Positions 1 through 8,114 of a DNA stretch of 64,000 nucleotides are shown piece by piece. Origin of the DNA: Actinomycetospora succinea (GTDB lineage: Bacteria; Actinomycetota; Actinomycetes; Mycobacteriales; Pseudonocardiaceae); NCBI RefSeq assembly GCF_004363095.1, contig NZ_SNYO01000002.1, positions 682,001 to 746,000 of the forward strand. The letters run 5' to 3'. How positions within the stretch are numbered: the stretch's first letter is position 1; every line of letters starts with the position of its first letter. A model generated the notes under the pieces. The model made no database searches. It was not told the origin of the DNA and worked only from the letters and a program-made list of their open reading frames with translations. The position numbers and the translations under genes are program-made.

Positions 1-812
1 GCCGCGAGGCCGAGCGAGATCGCGACCAGGGGTGTCACCCCCTGCCAGCGTCCGACGACGGCGCGCAGGGCCTGGTCGAGGCCGCCGACGCGCTCGGGAT
101 CGGCCTGCACGGCCCCGACGGCGAACAGCACGCCGACGGCGCCGAACGCCAAGGCACGGGCGATGTTGCCGACGGCGCCGAGCACGACCCCGGCCCGGTG
201 CGCCCAGGTGGGCAGGTCGTCGATGAGGTCGCCCATGAAGGTGCGGGCGATCCCGGTGTAGACCATGGTGCCGGCGATCACCAAGATGGTGATCGCGACG
301 GCGCCCACCAGCAGGTTCCCGGCAGGGAGGGCGAGCAGCGAGGCGACGAGACGCTGCGGGCCGGCGCGGCCGCTCGCGGCGTCGCCGAGGACGGTCCGCG
401 CGGCGACGACCGCGATCGCGAGCACCGCGATCGCCTTCGACGCGGCGCCCACCCGCTTGCGGAAGCGCTCGCCGCCGGAGACCCAGCGGAAGCCGGCCAC
501 GGCCGCGGTGACCTGCCACGCCGCGAACGCCACGAGCCCCGCCACGAACAGCACGAGGACGACGACGCCCGCGACACCCACCGAGGCGACCGCCGAGACC
601 GCGCCCTGCTGGTCGACCTCGGCGGCGCTGCCGAACGCCAGCCGCAGGCCCAGACCGGCGACGAGCAGGTGCACCACGCCGTAGGCGACCAGGCCCGCCC
701 GTCCCAGGACCTCCACGAGGCGGCTGGGCGCGTCGCCGCCGCCGTGCACGGTCCGGTCGGCGGCCTCGTGCACCGCGTGCTCGGCGGCCTCCTCCACTCC
801 CTCGGTCGTCAC
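1..812 (-). CDS. DUF1206 family multi-pass membrane protein, 3' end beyond window
   Basis: Read on the minus strand from a GTG at 810-812, the frame stays open to the window edge (270 codons seen). After a charged, amphipathic N-terminus (about residues 1-33) the protein is a series of hydrophobic helices. It carries the family's repeated signature: KRVGAASKA near residues 119-127, and a third-repeat stretch with D-P-E and G-G-L-D near residues 238-246. DUF1206 proteins are about 270-290 residues with three paired-helix repeats, so only about the last helix is missing. Location is inferred to be the cytoplasmic membrane; the function of the family is unknown. It is followed upstream on the same strand by the YrhK-like gene, 37 bp away. 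Confidence 0.8.
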   Translation of the reverse strand, partial: MTTEGVEEAAEHAVHEAADRTVHGGGDAPSRLVEVLGRAGLVAYGVVHLLVAGLGLRLAFGSAAEVDQQGAVSAVASVGVAGVVVLVLFVAGLVAFAAWQVTAAVAGFRWVSGGERFRKRVGAASKAIAVLAIAVVAARTVLGDAASGRAGPQRLVASLLALPAGNLLVGAVAITILVIAGTMVYTGIARTFMGDLIDDLPTWAHRAGVVLGAVGNIARALAFGAVGVLFAVGAVQADPERVGGLDQALRAVVGRWQGVTPLVAISLGLA

Positions 813-849
813 CGAGGGGATGTCGCCGGATGCCGCGGCCGGCGAAACC

Positions 850-1176
850 TCAGAAGTCGGGCCCGTAGTCCGTCGGCACGGCCGAGGCCATGGGCACGCG
901 CTGCAGGTGCACGCGGCGGGCGAAGCGGATCACCGGCCGGATCAGGAGCTCCACGCTGCCGATGACGAAGAACCAGGTGCCGACGTAGGTCGTCTCGGCG
1001 GAGAAGAACAGGATGCTCCCGACGAGGAACCAGAGACCGACGAGGATGTCGTTGACGATCGACAGCACCTCGTAGCGGCGGCGGATCACGAGCTCCTCGT
1101 GACCGAGCTTGTAGATCAGCGGCGGGGCGTGCCCGCCCGAGGTCTCACTGCTGCCGCCGCCCGTCGGTGCGCTCAT
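850..1176 (-). CDS. YrhK-like small membrane protein
   Basis: This encodes 108 residues from an ATG at 1174-1176. A Gly/Ser-rich N-terminus is followed by a basic stretch (IRRRYE, about 32-37), then two hydrophobic segments at about 38-59 and 64-84, and a short soluble tail. The pattern 'RRRYEVLSIVNDILVG' then 'WFFVIGSVELLIRP' matches the YrhK family (two-helix domain of unknown function, often fused or linked to transport genes). It lies on the same strand as the DUF1206 gene (37-bp gap) and 32 bp downstream of the coiled-coil gene, so the three may be co-transcribed. No catalytic residues are apparent. Confidence 0.75.
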   Translation of the reverse strand: MSAPTGGGSSETSGGHAPPLIYKLGHEELVIRRRYEVLSIVNDILVGLWFLVGSILFFSAETTYVGTWFFVIGSVELLIRPVIRFARRVHLQRVPMASAVPTDYGPDF

Positions 1177-1208
1177 GGTGCGGAGCTTGCCCGCTCGCGC
1201 GTCGTCCG

Positions 1209-2306
1209 TCAGGTCCGGGCACCGACCGTGCGAGCGTGCCGCTCGGCGGTGTCGGCGTCCTCGCGGGCGCGGTCGGCCTCGCGGCGGCGGGTGTCGCGCT
1301 CGCGGCCGGCCGTGTCGGACCGCTCCCACGCGGCGCGCCGGGCCTCCTCGGCCGCGTCGAGGCGGGCGCGCAGGTCGCTGACGGTCGCGTCGGCCTCCTC
1401 CGCCTCCCCGGTGGCGGCGTCGGCGGCCTCGGAGGCCTCGCGAGCCTGCTCGGCGAGGTCGTCGGCGCGCTCGCGGGCCTTTCGGGCGGCCTGCTCGGCG
1501 CGCTCGCGCTCCTCGCGCTCCCGGCGTTCCCGCTCGGCGCGCTCGCGCTCCTCCTGCTCGGCGCGCTCGCGGTCCTCGCGCTCGCGCGTCTCCTGGTCGT
1601 CCCGGATGTCGTCGGTGTCGTCGGTGTCGTCCTCGTGCAGCTCGTCGGCGTCGTCCTCGTCCGGCTCGGGCGCCGGGCGGGGCGCCCGACGGTCGGGGCG
1701 CACGCGGGTGGGGCGGCTGGGGCCGTCGCGCCGGGCCGCGCGGGCGCCGGACGCCGGGCCGCCGAGGGCCGCGCTGATCCCGCCCTCGCCGAGCCCGGGG
1801 CCCGCCTCCATGCCGCCGGCGAGCTGCCCGCCCGCGAGGGCCCGGGCGGCCGCGGGGTCGGCGAGCGCGGCGCCGATCGTGCGCTCCAGCTCCCGGACCG
1901 CCGGGTCGCCGAGGCGCACGGCCTCCTCGCGGGCGATGCGCCTGCCCCGTTCGACCAGCGCGTTGATGAGCCCGTGGCGCTGGCGGGAGAGCTGGCGCAG
2001 CGCGTCGCCCTCGAGCTTCTCCTGCGCCTCGCGCAGCGACCCGCCGAGCTCCTCGAGGCCCTCGATCTCCTCGGGGTACTCGCGGGCCAGCCGGTTGGCG
2101 ACCCACGCGGCCACCGACGGCTTGCGCAGCGCCGCGATGTCCTTGGCGAGCTCGCGGTCGCCGGCCTTGCGCACGTCCTTGACCATCGCGTCACGGACGG
2201 GGATGAACTCCTCGCGCCCGATCCCGTAGAGCAGGTCGGCGGCGTCCTCGAGCGAGGTGGGGAGCTCCTCGCCGGTCTCGGTGTCGGTGTCGCTCCCCGG
2301 GCTCAT
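1209..2306 (-). CDS. Hypothetical protein with C-terminal coiled coil
   Basis: This encodes 365 residues from an ATG at 2304-2306; in-frame codons continue upstream but would run into the divergent FUSC promoter. Residues 1-145 form a predicted helical domain with a conserved-looking stretch 'LRKPSVAAWVANRLAR' (about 62-77). This is followed by a Gly/Ala/Pro-rich linker and then an extremely Glu/Arg-rich, heptad-like region (about 225-360) that should form a long coiled coil. Similar two-part proteins are known as hypothetical proteins in actinobacteria. I cannot assign a function. A structural or DNA/envelope-associated role is possible but not shown by the sequence. Confidence 0.7.
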   Translation of the reverse strand: MSPGSDTDTETGEELPTSLEDAADLLYGIGREEFIPVRDAMVKDVRKAGDRELAKDIAALRKPSVAAWVANRLAREYPEEIEGLEELGGSLREAQEKLEGDALRQLSRQRHGLINALVERGRRIAREEAVRLGDPAVRELERTIGAALADPAAARALAGGQLAGGMEAGPGLGEGGISAALGGPASGARAARRDGPSRPTRVRPDRRAPRPAPEPDEDDADELHEDDTDDTDDIRDDQETREREDRERAEQEERERAERERREREERERAEQAARKARERADDLAEQAREASEAADAATGEAEEADATVSDLRARLDAAEEARRAAWERSDTAGRERDTRRREADRAREDADTAERHARTVGART

Positions 2307-2377
2307 CGGTGCACCTCGCCGCTCGATCGTCCGCTGGTCGTTTCGCGCCGGCGGCGCGGGTGGGAACACCGTGCCCC

Positions 2378-3565
2378 ATGGCGCCTTCTCCGCGCACGCT
2401 CGCTCGCCGGGCACGCCGTCAGGTCCTGCGCCCGGTGTGGTTCCTCGTCCGCGCCGGGCGCGGGAGCGGTCCCGAGCGCGAGGCCGTCATCCAGGCCGCC
2501 AAGGCCGCCGTCGCCGCCGGGCTGGCGTGGCTGCTCGCCCGCTGGGTGCTCCAGGCGCCGCAGCCGTTCCTCGCGCCCTACGCCGCGGTGTTCCTCGTCG
2601 TCCAGGTGACGGTGTACCGCTCGGTGCGCGACGCCGGGCAGCAGCTCGCCGTGGTGGGGGCGGGCGTGCTGCTCGCGCTCGGGTCCTCGCTCCTGACGGG
2701 CTCGGTGGTCGTCGGCCTCGTCCTCGTGGTGCTCGTGGGGCTCCTGGTGGGGCGGCTGCGCGTGTTCGGGGAGCACGGGCAGTGGGTGGCGCTGACCGCG
2801 CTGATCCTCGTCAGCCAGGCCGGGCCCGCGGCGAGCTCACCGGTCGACGCCGTCGTGCGCCTCGCCGAGATCGGGGTGGGCGCCGTGGTGGGCGTCGTCG
2901 TGAACATGCTGGTGCTGCCGCCCGTCTACCAGCGCGACGCGACGGCGGCGCTCGCCGGCGTCACGGCGCGGCTCGCCGACCTGCTGCGCGGCATGGCGGC
3001 GTCGCTGCGCGAGGACCAGGAGGCCCGCTCCGACCTCGCCCACGACTGGCACCACCGCGCCCGCGGCCTCGACGGCGAGGCCCGCCGCGCGCGGGACAGC
3101 GTGGCCTGGGCACGCGAGAGCCTGCGCCTGAACCCGCTGCGACGGCGCCTGCGGACCCCGACGCCGACCGTGGTCCTCGCGCCTGCCGCGGACGCGGTGG
3201 TGGAGGTCGCCGGGCACGTCGACGACCTGTGCGAGGCGGTGGTGGACGCGGCCGAGGACGCCGACGAGGCCGACCTGGACCCGCTGTTCGTGGGGTCGTT
3301 CGCCGACCTGCTCGACCACCTCGCCGAAGCGCTCGAGGAGATCCGCGACGACCCGGGCGCCCTGTCGCCGCGCGCCGACCGCCACCCGCCGGGGTCGGCG
3401 GCGCTGGAACTGATGACCGCGGTGCACCGCGACGCCGCCCAGCGCCTCCCCGGCGCCTCGGGCGAGGTCCGCGCGGGCTGGAGCGTCGAAGGCGCGCTGC
3501 TGAACGCGGCCCAACGCGCGGTCGTCGACCTCACCGGCCGCCGCCCGACCCGGTCCCGGGAGTAG
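2378..3565 (+). CDS. FUSC family membrane protein (aromatic acid exporter-like)
   Basis: This encodes 395 residues from ATG 2378. The N-terminal half holds about six hydrophobic helices (about residues 24-160), including FLAPYAAVFLVVQVTVYRSV, typical of the FUSC/ArAE fold of efflux proteins. The second half is soluble, helical and acidic, as in the family. It ends in a basic tail. It is divergent from the coiled-coil gene (71 bp between starts), and a small hairpin follows the TAG stop. The substrate is unknown. Fusaric acid or aromatic acid export is the family's known role and is only a guess here. Confidence 0.78.
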   Translation: MAPSPRTLARRARRQVLRPVWFLVRAGRGSGPEREAVIQAAKAAVAAGLAWLLARWVLQAPQPFLAPYAAVFLVVQVTVYRSVRDAGQQLAVVGAGVLLALGSSLLTGSVVVGLVLVVLVGLLVGRLRVFGEHGQWVALTALILVSQAGPAASSPVDAVVRLAEIGVGAVVGVVVNMLVLPPVYQRDATAALAGVTARLADLLRGMAASLREDQEARSDLAHDWHHRARGLDGEARRARDSVAWARESLRLNPLRRRLRTPTPTVVLAPAADAVVEVAGHVDDLCEAVVDAAEDADEADLDPLFVGSFADLLDHLAEALEEIRDDPGALSPRADRHPPGSAALELMTAVHRDAAQRLPGASGEVRAGWSVEGALLNAAQRAVVDLTGRRPTRSRE

Positions 3566-3566
3566 G

Positions 3567-3580
3567 CCCTCGTTCGAGGG
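3567..3580 (+). terminator. Short hairpin after FUSC gene
   Basis: CCCTCG-TT-CGAGGG begins one base after the TAG stop of the FUSC gene. It is a perfect 6-bp stem with no U tract, directly before the 145-bp repeat. Confidence 0.4.
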
Positions 3581-3583
3581 GGC

Positions 3584-3728
3584 GTGCGAGCGATGCGGCA
3601 TCGCTGGCGTGTGACGCCAGGATCGCCACATCCTCGCCGGCGCGACACGCCGACGGCTCGCGACGCACGGGGTGGTGTCAGCGTGGCGGCCACGCTGACG
3701 TCAGGTGTCAGGAAATCCCCCACGATCA
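3584..3728. repeat. Left arm of 145-bp inverted repeat
   Basis: This 145-bp block reappears in inverted orientation at 4086-4229 with only a handful of substitutions and one single-base indel (about 95% identical by eye). Its outer 68 bp (3584-3651) match a third copy at 23130-23197 inside a glycosyltransferase gene. The block is rich in internal palindromes: CGATGC-G-GCATCG, CTGGCG...CGCCAG, and a perfect stem GTCAGCGTGG/CCACGCTGAC at 3677-3699. No gene is evident in the arm. Confidence 0.9.
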
Positions 3729-3851
3729 CGCCACGGTTCGGGGGTTTCCCCGACCTCCCTGGTGGTTCTCCCCCATCCGTCCCGCGCCCGCGCTCCGTAG
3801 CGTCCTGAGCACCGGCGGACAGCCGCGACGGACCGGGAGGAGGGACAGGAC

Positions 3852-4088
3852 GTGCGTCACTGGTGGACACGACGAGCGCGGGCGGAGTCCTCGACGGATC
3901 CGCTCGAAGGGCCGCACCGACCGGAGGACGCCGACGATCTCGACCCCCAGCCCGCACAGGACCTGTGCGGGACGCGGTCCCGCGGCCCCGCCCCGCGACG
4001 CCGCCCGCCCCCCGAGGCGAGGCTGCTCCGTGAACAGCGGCCGCAGCGGTCGCCGTGGCGCACCGACAGCGAGGAGCGACCCGACTGA
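3852..4088 (+). CDS. Small basic hypothetical protein between inverted repeats
   Basis: This 78-residue frame starts at GTG 3852 behind a strong ribosome-binding sequence (GGAGGAGGG, 3837-3845). The product is Arg/Pro-rich and hydrophilic with two adjacent Trp near the N-terminus (RHWWTRR) and acidic patches. It resembles no family I recognise. Its TGA stop (4086-4088) coincides exactly with the first bases of the right repeat arm, so the coding region is precisely bounded by the repeats. The strong start context argues that it is translated. The alternative is that the whole 3584-4229 segment is a small non-autonomous element. Confidence 0.5.
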   Translation: MRHWWTRRARAESSTDPLEGPHRPEDADDLDPQPAQDLCGTRSRGPAPRRRPPPEARLLREQRPQRSPWRTDSEERPD

Positions 4089-4229
4089 TCGTGGGGGCTT
4101 TCCTGACACCTGACGTCAGCGTGGCCGCCAGGCTGACAACACCCCGTGCGTCGCGAGCCCCGGCGTGTCGCGCCGGCGAGGATGTGGCGATCCTGGCGTC
4201 ACACGCCAGCGATGCCGCATCGCTCGTAC
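4086..4229. repeat. Right arm of 145-bp inverted repeat
   Basis: This is the inverted copy of 3584-3728. Together the arms bound a 646-bp segment holding one small gene. The outer end stops 16 bp before the stop codon of the leftward Rieske-FAD gene, so the element also sits at that gene's 3' end and could terminate it. Confidence 0.9.
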
Positions 4230-4245
4230 TCCGGATCCAGTGCTC

Positions 4246-5793
4246 TCAGGACCGCGGCGCCACGACGCGGGCGAGGCCGGGCGGGTCGGCCATGCCCGCC
4301 GTCGCCGGGCCCTCGAGCACGGCGCCGTCGGGGGCGAAGCGTGAGCCGTGCAGCGGGCAGTCCCAGCTCTGCGCGGCGTCGTTCCACGCCACGATGCCGC
4401 CGAGGTGCGGGCACACCGCGCCGAGCGCGTGCTCCACGCCGCCGACGCGGCAGCGCGCGATCTTCCCGCGCGAGGTCGTCTCCACGCGGCCCTCGCCCTC
4501 CGCCAGCGCCTCGCCGGAAGGCAGGTGCGGGCGCGCCCAGCCGGTCGCCATGTACCGCCCCACCTCGCCGTTCGCCCGCGCGAGGCTCGGCAGCGCCGAG
4601 GCGGTCGGGGCCCGGTCGGCGCGCAGGGCGTGCGACCAGGGGTTCGTGCGGCCGACGACGTGGTCGCGCAGCGCCAGCGCGGCCGCGGTCCCGCCCGTCA
4701 TGCCCCACTTCGCGAAGCCCGTCGCCACGAGGATGCGCGGCTGCCAGCGCATCGGGCCGACGAACGGCAGCCCGTCCTCGGGCAGGTAGTCCTGCGCCGA
4801 CCAGCGGTGCGTGATCTCGCGGACCGGGAAGTGCGCGGCGGTCCAGTCGGCGAGCGCGCGCTCGTGCGACGACGTGGGCGTGCTCGCGCCGACCCGGTGC
4901 CCGAAGCCGCCGCTGAGCAGGCGCCGGTCGCCCTCCACGATCGCGGTGCGCAGCGAGACCGACGGGTCGTCGGCGGAGAGGTACATCCTCTCGGGCAGCT
5001 CGCCGTCCACCCGGACCGCCTGGGCGTACGAGCGCGAGGGTTCGACGCGCGCGAAGTACAGCCCGCGGTCGAGCACCGGTACCCCGGTCGCGACGACGAC
5101 CCGCTCGGCGCGGATCTCGCCGTGGTCGGTGCGCACGCGCGGCGCGCCGAGCAGCGAGACGCTGCGCACCCGCGTGTTCTCGCAGACGAGATGACCGCCC
5201 TCGTGCAGCTCCTGGGCGAGGTCGGCGAGGTAGGGCATGGGGTCGAACTGCGCCTGGTCGGCGAGCGTCACCGCCTCCGACACCCCGAACGGCAGGCCGA
5301 CGTCGGTGCCCAGCTCGGCGGGCAGCCCGGCGCGGCGCAGCACCGCCGCCTCGCGCCTCACGAGCTCCGCGCCCGCCGACGAGCGCCCGCTCGTGGCGAA
5401 CGTGACGGCGTCGCGGCGCTCGAGGTCGCAGTCGGCGCGACGGGCCCGGTCGAGCAGCCAGTCGAAACCGGCGCGGTGGGCCGCGAGGTAGGCGTCGACG
5501 GTCTCGGGCGAGTGGAGCCGGTCGAGCGTCGCGGTGCGCGTACCCTGCAGCAGCGAGATCTTCGCGGTGGTGTTGCCCGTGGCGACCGCCCCGATCCGCC
5601 GGCCCTCGACGACCGCGACGTGCAGCCCCTCGCGCGCCAGCAGGACCGCCGTCGTCAGCCCCGTGATCCCGGCGCCGACCACGGCGACGTCGACGCGACG
5701 GTCGCCGCGCAGGGCGGGGTAGGTGTCGGGCTCCTCGGCGTGCTCGGGGTCGTGCCACGGCGACAGCTCGTGGGCGGGCAGTGGTGGCGCCAT
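4246..5793 (-). CDS. FAD-dependent oxidoreductase with C-terminal Rieske domain
   Basis: This encodes 515 residues from ATG 5793. The N-terminus has a dinucleotide-binding fold with VVGAGITGLTTA (about 38-49), and the body is a DAO-type FAD oxidoreductase. The last ~95 residues form a Rieske [2Fe-2S] domain with C-P-H-L and C-P-L-H ligand pairs. This FAD-plus-Rieske architecture is known in bacteria as putative amine or amino-acid oxidoreductases. The substrate is unknown; oxidation of an amine or amino acid is inferred. An in-frame extension to 5841 exists, but it would start inside the upstream palindrome region, so the Met at 5793 is preferred. Confidence 0.85.
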   Translation of the reverse strand: MAPPLPAHELSPWHDPEHAEEPDTYPALRGDRRVDVAVVGAGITGLTTAVLLAREGLHVAVVEGRRIGAVATGNTTAKISLLQGTRTATLDRLHSPETVDAYLAAHRAGFDWLLDRARRADCDLERRDAVTFATSGRSSAGAELVRREAAVLRRAGLPAELGTDVGLPFGVSEAVTLADQAQFDPMPYLADLAQELHEGGHLVCENTRVRSVSLLGAPRVRTDHGEIRAERVVVATGVPVLDRGLYFARVEPSRSYAQAVRVDGELPERMYLSADDPSVSLRTAIVEGDRRLLSGGFGHRVGASTPTSSHERALADWTAAHFPVREITHRWSAQDYLPEDGLPFVGPMRWQPRILVATGFAKWGMTGGTAAALALRDHVVGRTNPWSHALRADRAPTASALPSLARANGEVGRYMATGWARPHLPSGEALAEGEGRVETTSRGKIARCRVGGVEHALGAVCPHLGGIVAWNDAAQSWDCPLHGSRFAPDGAVLEGPATAGMADPPGLARVVAPRS

Positions 5794-5831
5794 GCCGGGG
5801 AGATGTCCGGCTCGCGGGACGGGCAATCGCG

Positions 5832-5875
5832 ATGTGAGCACTTTCCGGTGCCGGAGGCCCGGAAAGTGCTCACAT
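5832..5875. terminator. 40-bp-family palindrome P1 (between sigma factor and FAD gene)
   Basis: Perfect 17-bp arms (outer ATGTGAGCA, inner CCGG) flank a 10-base loop. It measures exactly 40 bp from the outer GTG (5834) to the outer CAC (5873). It lies 105 bp after the sigma factor stop and 39 bp before the FAD gene start. It is one of eight same-length palindromes in the window, probably acting as a terminator without a U tract. Confidence 0.7.
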
Positions 5876-5980
5876 GCGCGGGCAGGCGCGTGCCGGCGCG
5901 TCCCGCCCAGGCCACCACTCCTCGACGGGCACGCGCCGGCAACGCCACCATCCGGCCCGCGGAGGCGGGCCGACGTCGGG

Positions 5981-6772
5981 TCAGACCGCCACGAGCTGCT
6001 CGGCCCCGGTCTCGCGCTCGATCTGCTCGCGCAGCGCGGCCAGCGTCCGCGACAGCAGCCGCGAGACGTGCATCTGCGAGATGCACAGGACCGCGGCGAT
6101 CTCGGCCTGGGTCTTCTCGTGGACGAACCGCAGCGCGAGCATCGTGCGCTCGCGCTCGGGCAGGTCGCGGACGAGGTTGCCGACGAGCGCGCGGACCTCG
6201 ACCCGGTCGAGCTCGCCGTCCATGACGCCGAGGATGTCCACGAGCGCGGAGCCGTCGCCCTCGCCGAGCGACTCGTCGAGCGACGCCGGCTGGTAGGACC
6301 CGTGCGCCGCGACCGCCTCGGCCACGTCGTCGCGGCTCATGCCCAGGTGCTCGGCGAGCTCGGCGGCCGTCGGGGCGCGCCCGATCTTCTGCGACAGGGT
6401 CGCGGTGGCCGACCCGACGGCGACGTAGCGGTCCTTCACGCTGCGCGGCGTGCGGACCGACCAGGCGGAGTCGCGGAAGTGACGCCGCACCTCGCCCATG
6501 ATCGTCGGGACGGCGTAGGACAGGAAGTCGCGCTCACGACCCGGGTCGAACCGGTCGAGCGCGTGGAGCAGGCCGAGAGAGGCCACCTGCTCGAGGTCGT
6601 CGGTGGGTTCGCCGCGCCGGGCGAACCGGCGGGCGATGTTGCGGGCGACGGGCAGGAACCCGACGACGAGCTTCTCCTTGACGGTCTCGCGACGCGGATC
6701 GTCCTCGGAGAGCTCGGCGAACTCCTGGAGGAGCGGGACGTACTCGTCGTAATCGCTGCTGCGGCCGGCCAT
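5981..6772 (-). CDS. SigB/SigF-type RNA polymerase sigma factor
   Basis: This encodes 263 residues from ATG 6772. Region 2 (about 60-105) has the core-binding and -10 recognition signature GLLHALDRFDPGRERDFLSY and the IMGEVRRHFRD stretch typical of the SigB/SigF/SigG group. Region 3 lies at about 110-190, and region 4 at about 208-255 (TQAEIAAVLCISQMHVSRLL) recognises the -35 element. No anti-sigma factor or anti-anti-sigma gene is adjacent, unlike many sigF loci, so control may be from elsewhere. Such factors direct stress or developmental regulons in actinobacteria. Confidence 0.92.
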   Translation of the reverse strand: MAGRSSDYDEYVPLLQEFAELSEDDPRRETVKEKLVVGFLPVARNIARRFARRGEPTDDLEQVASLGLLHALDRFDPGRERDFLSYAVPTIMGEVRRHFRDSAWSVRTPRSVKDRYVAVGSATATLSQKIGRAPTAAELAEHLGMSRDDVAEAVAAHGSYQPASLDESLGEGDGSALVDILGVMDGELDRVEVRALVGNLVRDLPERERTMLALRFVHEKTQAEIAAVLCISQMHVSRLLSRTLAALREQIERETGAEQLVAV

Positions 6773-6958
6773 CGGTCACCCCCGGATGGGGCCCCGGGCA
6801 CTAGACCGTCTCGGCGGACCAGGCGGGGGCTCGTGATGTGTGAGCTGACCCGGCTTGTGTCTGAACCGGACTTTCTTACGTACTGCACCTGTGCCCCGTG
6901 GGACGGGTCCCCACACCTCGTCGGACCAGTTCGGACGAGTTCGCCCGTGACCAGGGGC

Positions 6959-7966
6959 TCAGCGGTGGCGCAGCCCGTCGACCAGATCGAGCAGCGCCGC
7001 GTCCACGACCTCGTGGTGGGTCTGGTTGACGGCGTGCCCCGCGTCCTCGACCAGCACCAACCGCGCCCGCGGGCCGAGCGCGTCGGCGATGCGCTGCCCG
7101 TGCGCGGCCGGCGTCAGGCGGTCGCCGGTGGCCGCGACGACCGTCGTCGGCACCCGCGCCAGCGCCGTCAGGGACGCCGACTCGTCGTGCGCGAGCAGCG
7201 ACGACGTGAACGCCGAGCTCACCGGCAGCGGCAGGCTCTCGGTCACCGCCTGCAGCCGCCGCACCTCCTCGTCGGTGGCGTCGGGCGTGAACGCCAGGCG
7301 GCGCACCAGCCAGCGCCCGACGGCCGAGTCGCGCCACGGCAGGGCGTCGGCGATCGGCGCGGCCCGGCGGGCGCCCTCGAGGACCGCGGGCAGCAGGCCG
7401 GCCCGCCGCGCGGCCGCGTGCAGGACGCCCAGCGGCCCGTCGGAGACCATCTGGCCCGCCGAGGTGGCGACGAGGAACACGCCCGCCACCCGAGTGCCGA
7501 ACCACTCCGGGTGCTGACGCGCGAGCGCGAGCACCGTCATCCCGCCCATGGAGTGCCCGCCCAGCACGACGCGCCCGCACGGCGACACGGCGTCGACGAC
7601 GGCGGCGAGGTCCTGGCCGAGCTGGTCGATCGTGGCGTTCGCGGGGTCGCCCCAGCCCGACTTGCCGTGGCCGCGCTGGTCCCAGGTCACGACCCGCGCG
7701 CGGTGCGCGAGCGCCGCGATCTGCGGCGACCACTCGTCGGAGTCGACCGTGAACCCGTGGCTGAGCACCACGATCGGGCCCTGATGGCCCCGGATCTCGA
7801 CGTGCAGCGGCACGCCGTCGGACGTGCGCACGCCGTGCACGGGACGCGGGCGCGCGCCACCGCCGCTCGCCGCGGACGGAGACGCAGGGGTGGGAGACGC
7901 CGGCGCGGCGAGCCGTCCCGGGGGAGCGGACGCCGCGCCGACCCGCTCGGTGGGCAGGACGGCCAT
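6959..7966 (-). CDS. Alpha/beta hydrolase
   Basis: This encodes 335 residues from ATG 7966, the first Met (GGGG lies just upstream but spacing is tight). In-frame GTG 8005 and TTG 8026 are alternative starts. A low-complexity Ala/Pro/Ser N-terminus is followed by an alpha/beta hydrolase fold: oxyanion-region motif LSHGFTVDSDEW, nucleophile elbow GGHSMGG (Ser near residue 138), an acidic residue in ATGDRLTP and the catalytic His in DAGHAVNQ. No membrane helix or clear signal peptide is present. The substrate is unknown; the lid region resembles esterases and lipases of actinobacteria. Confidence 0.82.
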   Translation of the reverse strand: MAVLPTERVGAASAPPGRLAAPASPTPASPSAASGGGARPRPVHGVRTSDGVPLHVEIRGHQGPIVVLSHGFTVDSDEWSPQIAALAHRARVVTWDQRGHGKSGWGDPANATIDQLGQDLAAVVDAVSPCGRVVLGGHSMGGMTVLALARQHPEWFGTRVAGVFLVATSAGQMVSDGPLGVLHAAARRAGLLPAVLEGARRAAPIADALPWRDSAVGRWLVRRLAFTPDATDEEVRRLQAVTESLPLPVSSAFTSSLLAHDESASLTALARVPTTVVAATGDRLTPAAHGQRIADALGPRARLVLVEDAGHAVNQTHHEVVDAALLDLVDGLRHR

Positions 7967-8114
7967 GTCCCCAGGATCGACGCGGACGTCGACGTCTTCA
8001 CCCACGACGACGGTGATGTCGACCAAGTGCGCGTGGAGCCCGACGGACGGTGTGACCTGCGCCGCAGCCGGCGGACGGCGCCGCCGCTCACCGACCCGCC
8101 CACTCGTCGACAGC

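Noticed and set aside
3584..4229. Insertion sequence with transposase
   Set aside because: The only frame between the repeats encodes 78 residues without a DDE, HUH or serine-recombinase motif; it is at most a non-autonomous element.
6773..6958. SigF-dependent autoregulatory promoter upstream of the sigma factor
   Set aside because: No convincing GTTT/GGGTA pair with correct spacing was found; some partial matches occur with wrong spacing.
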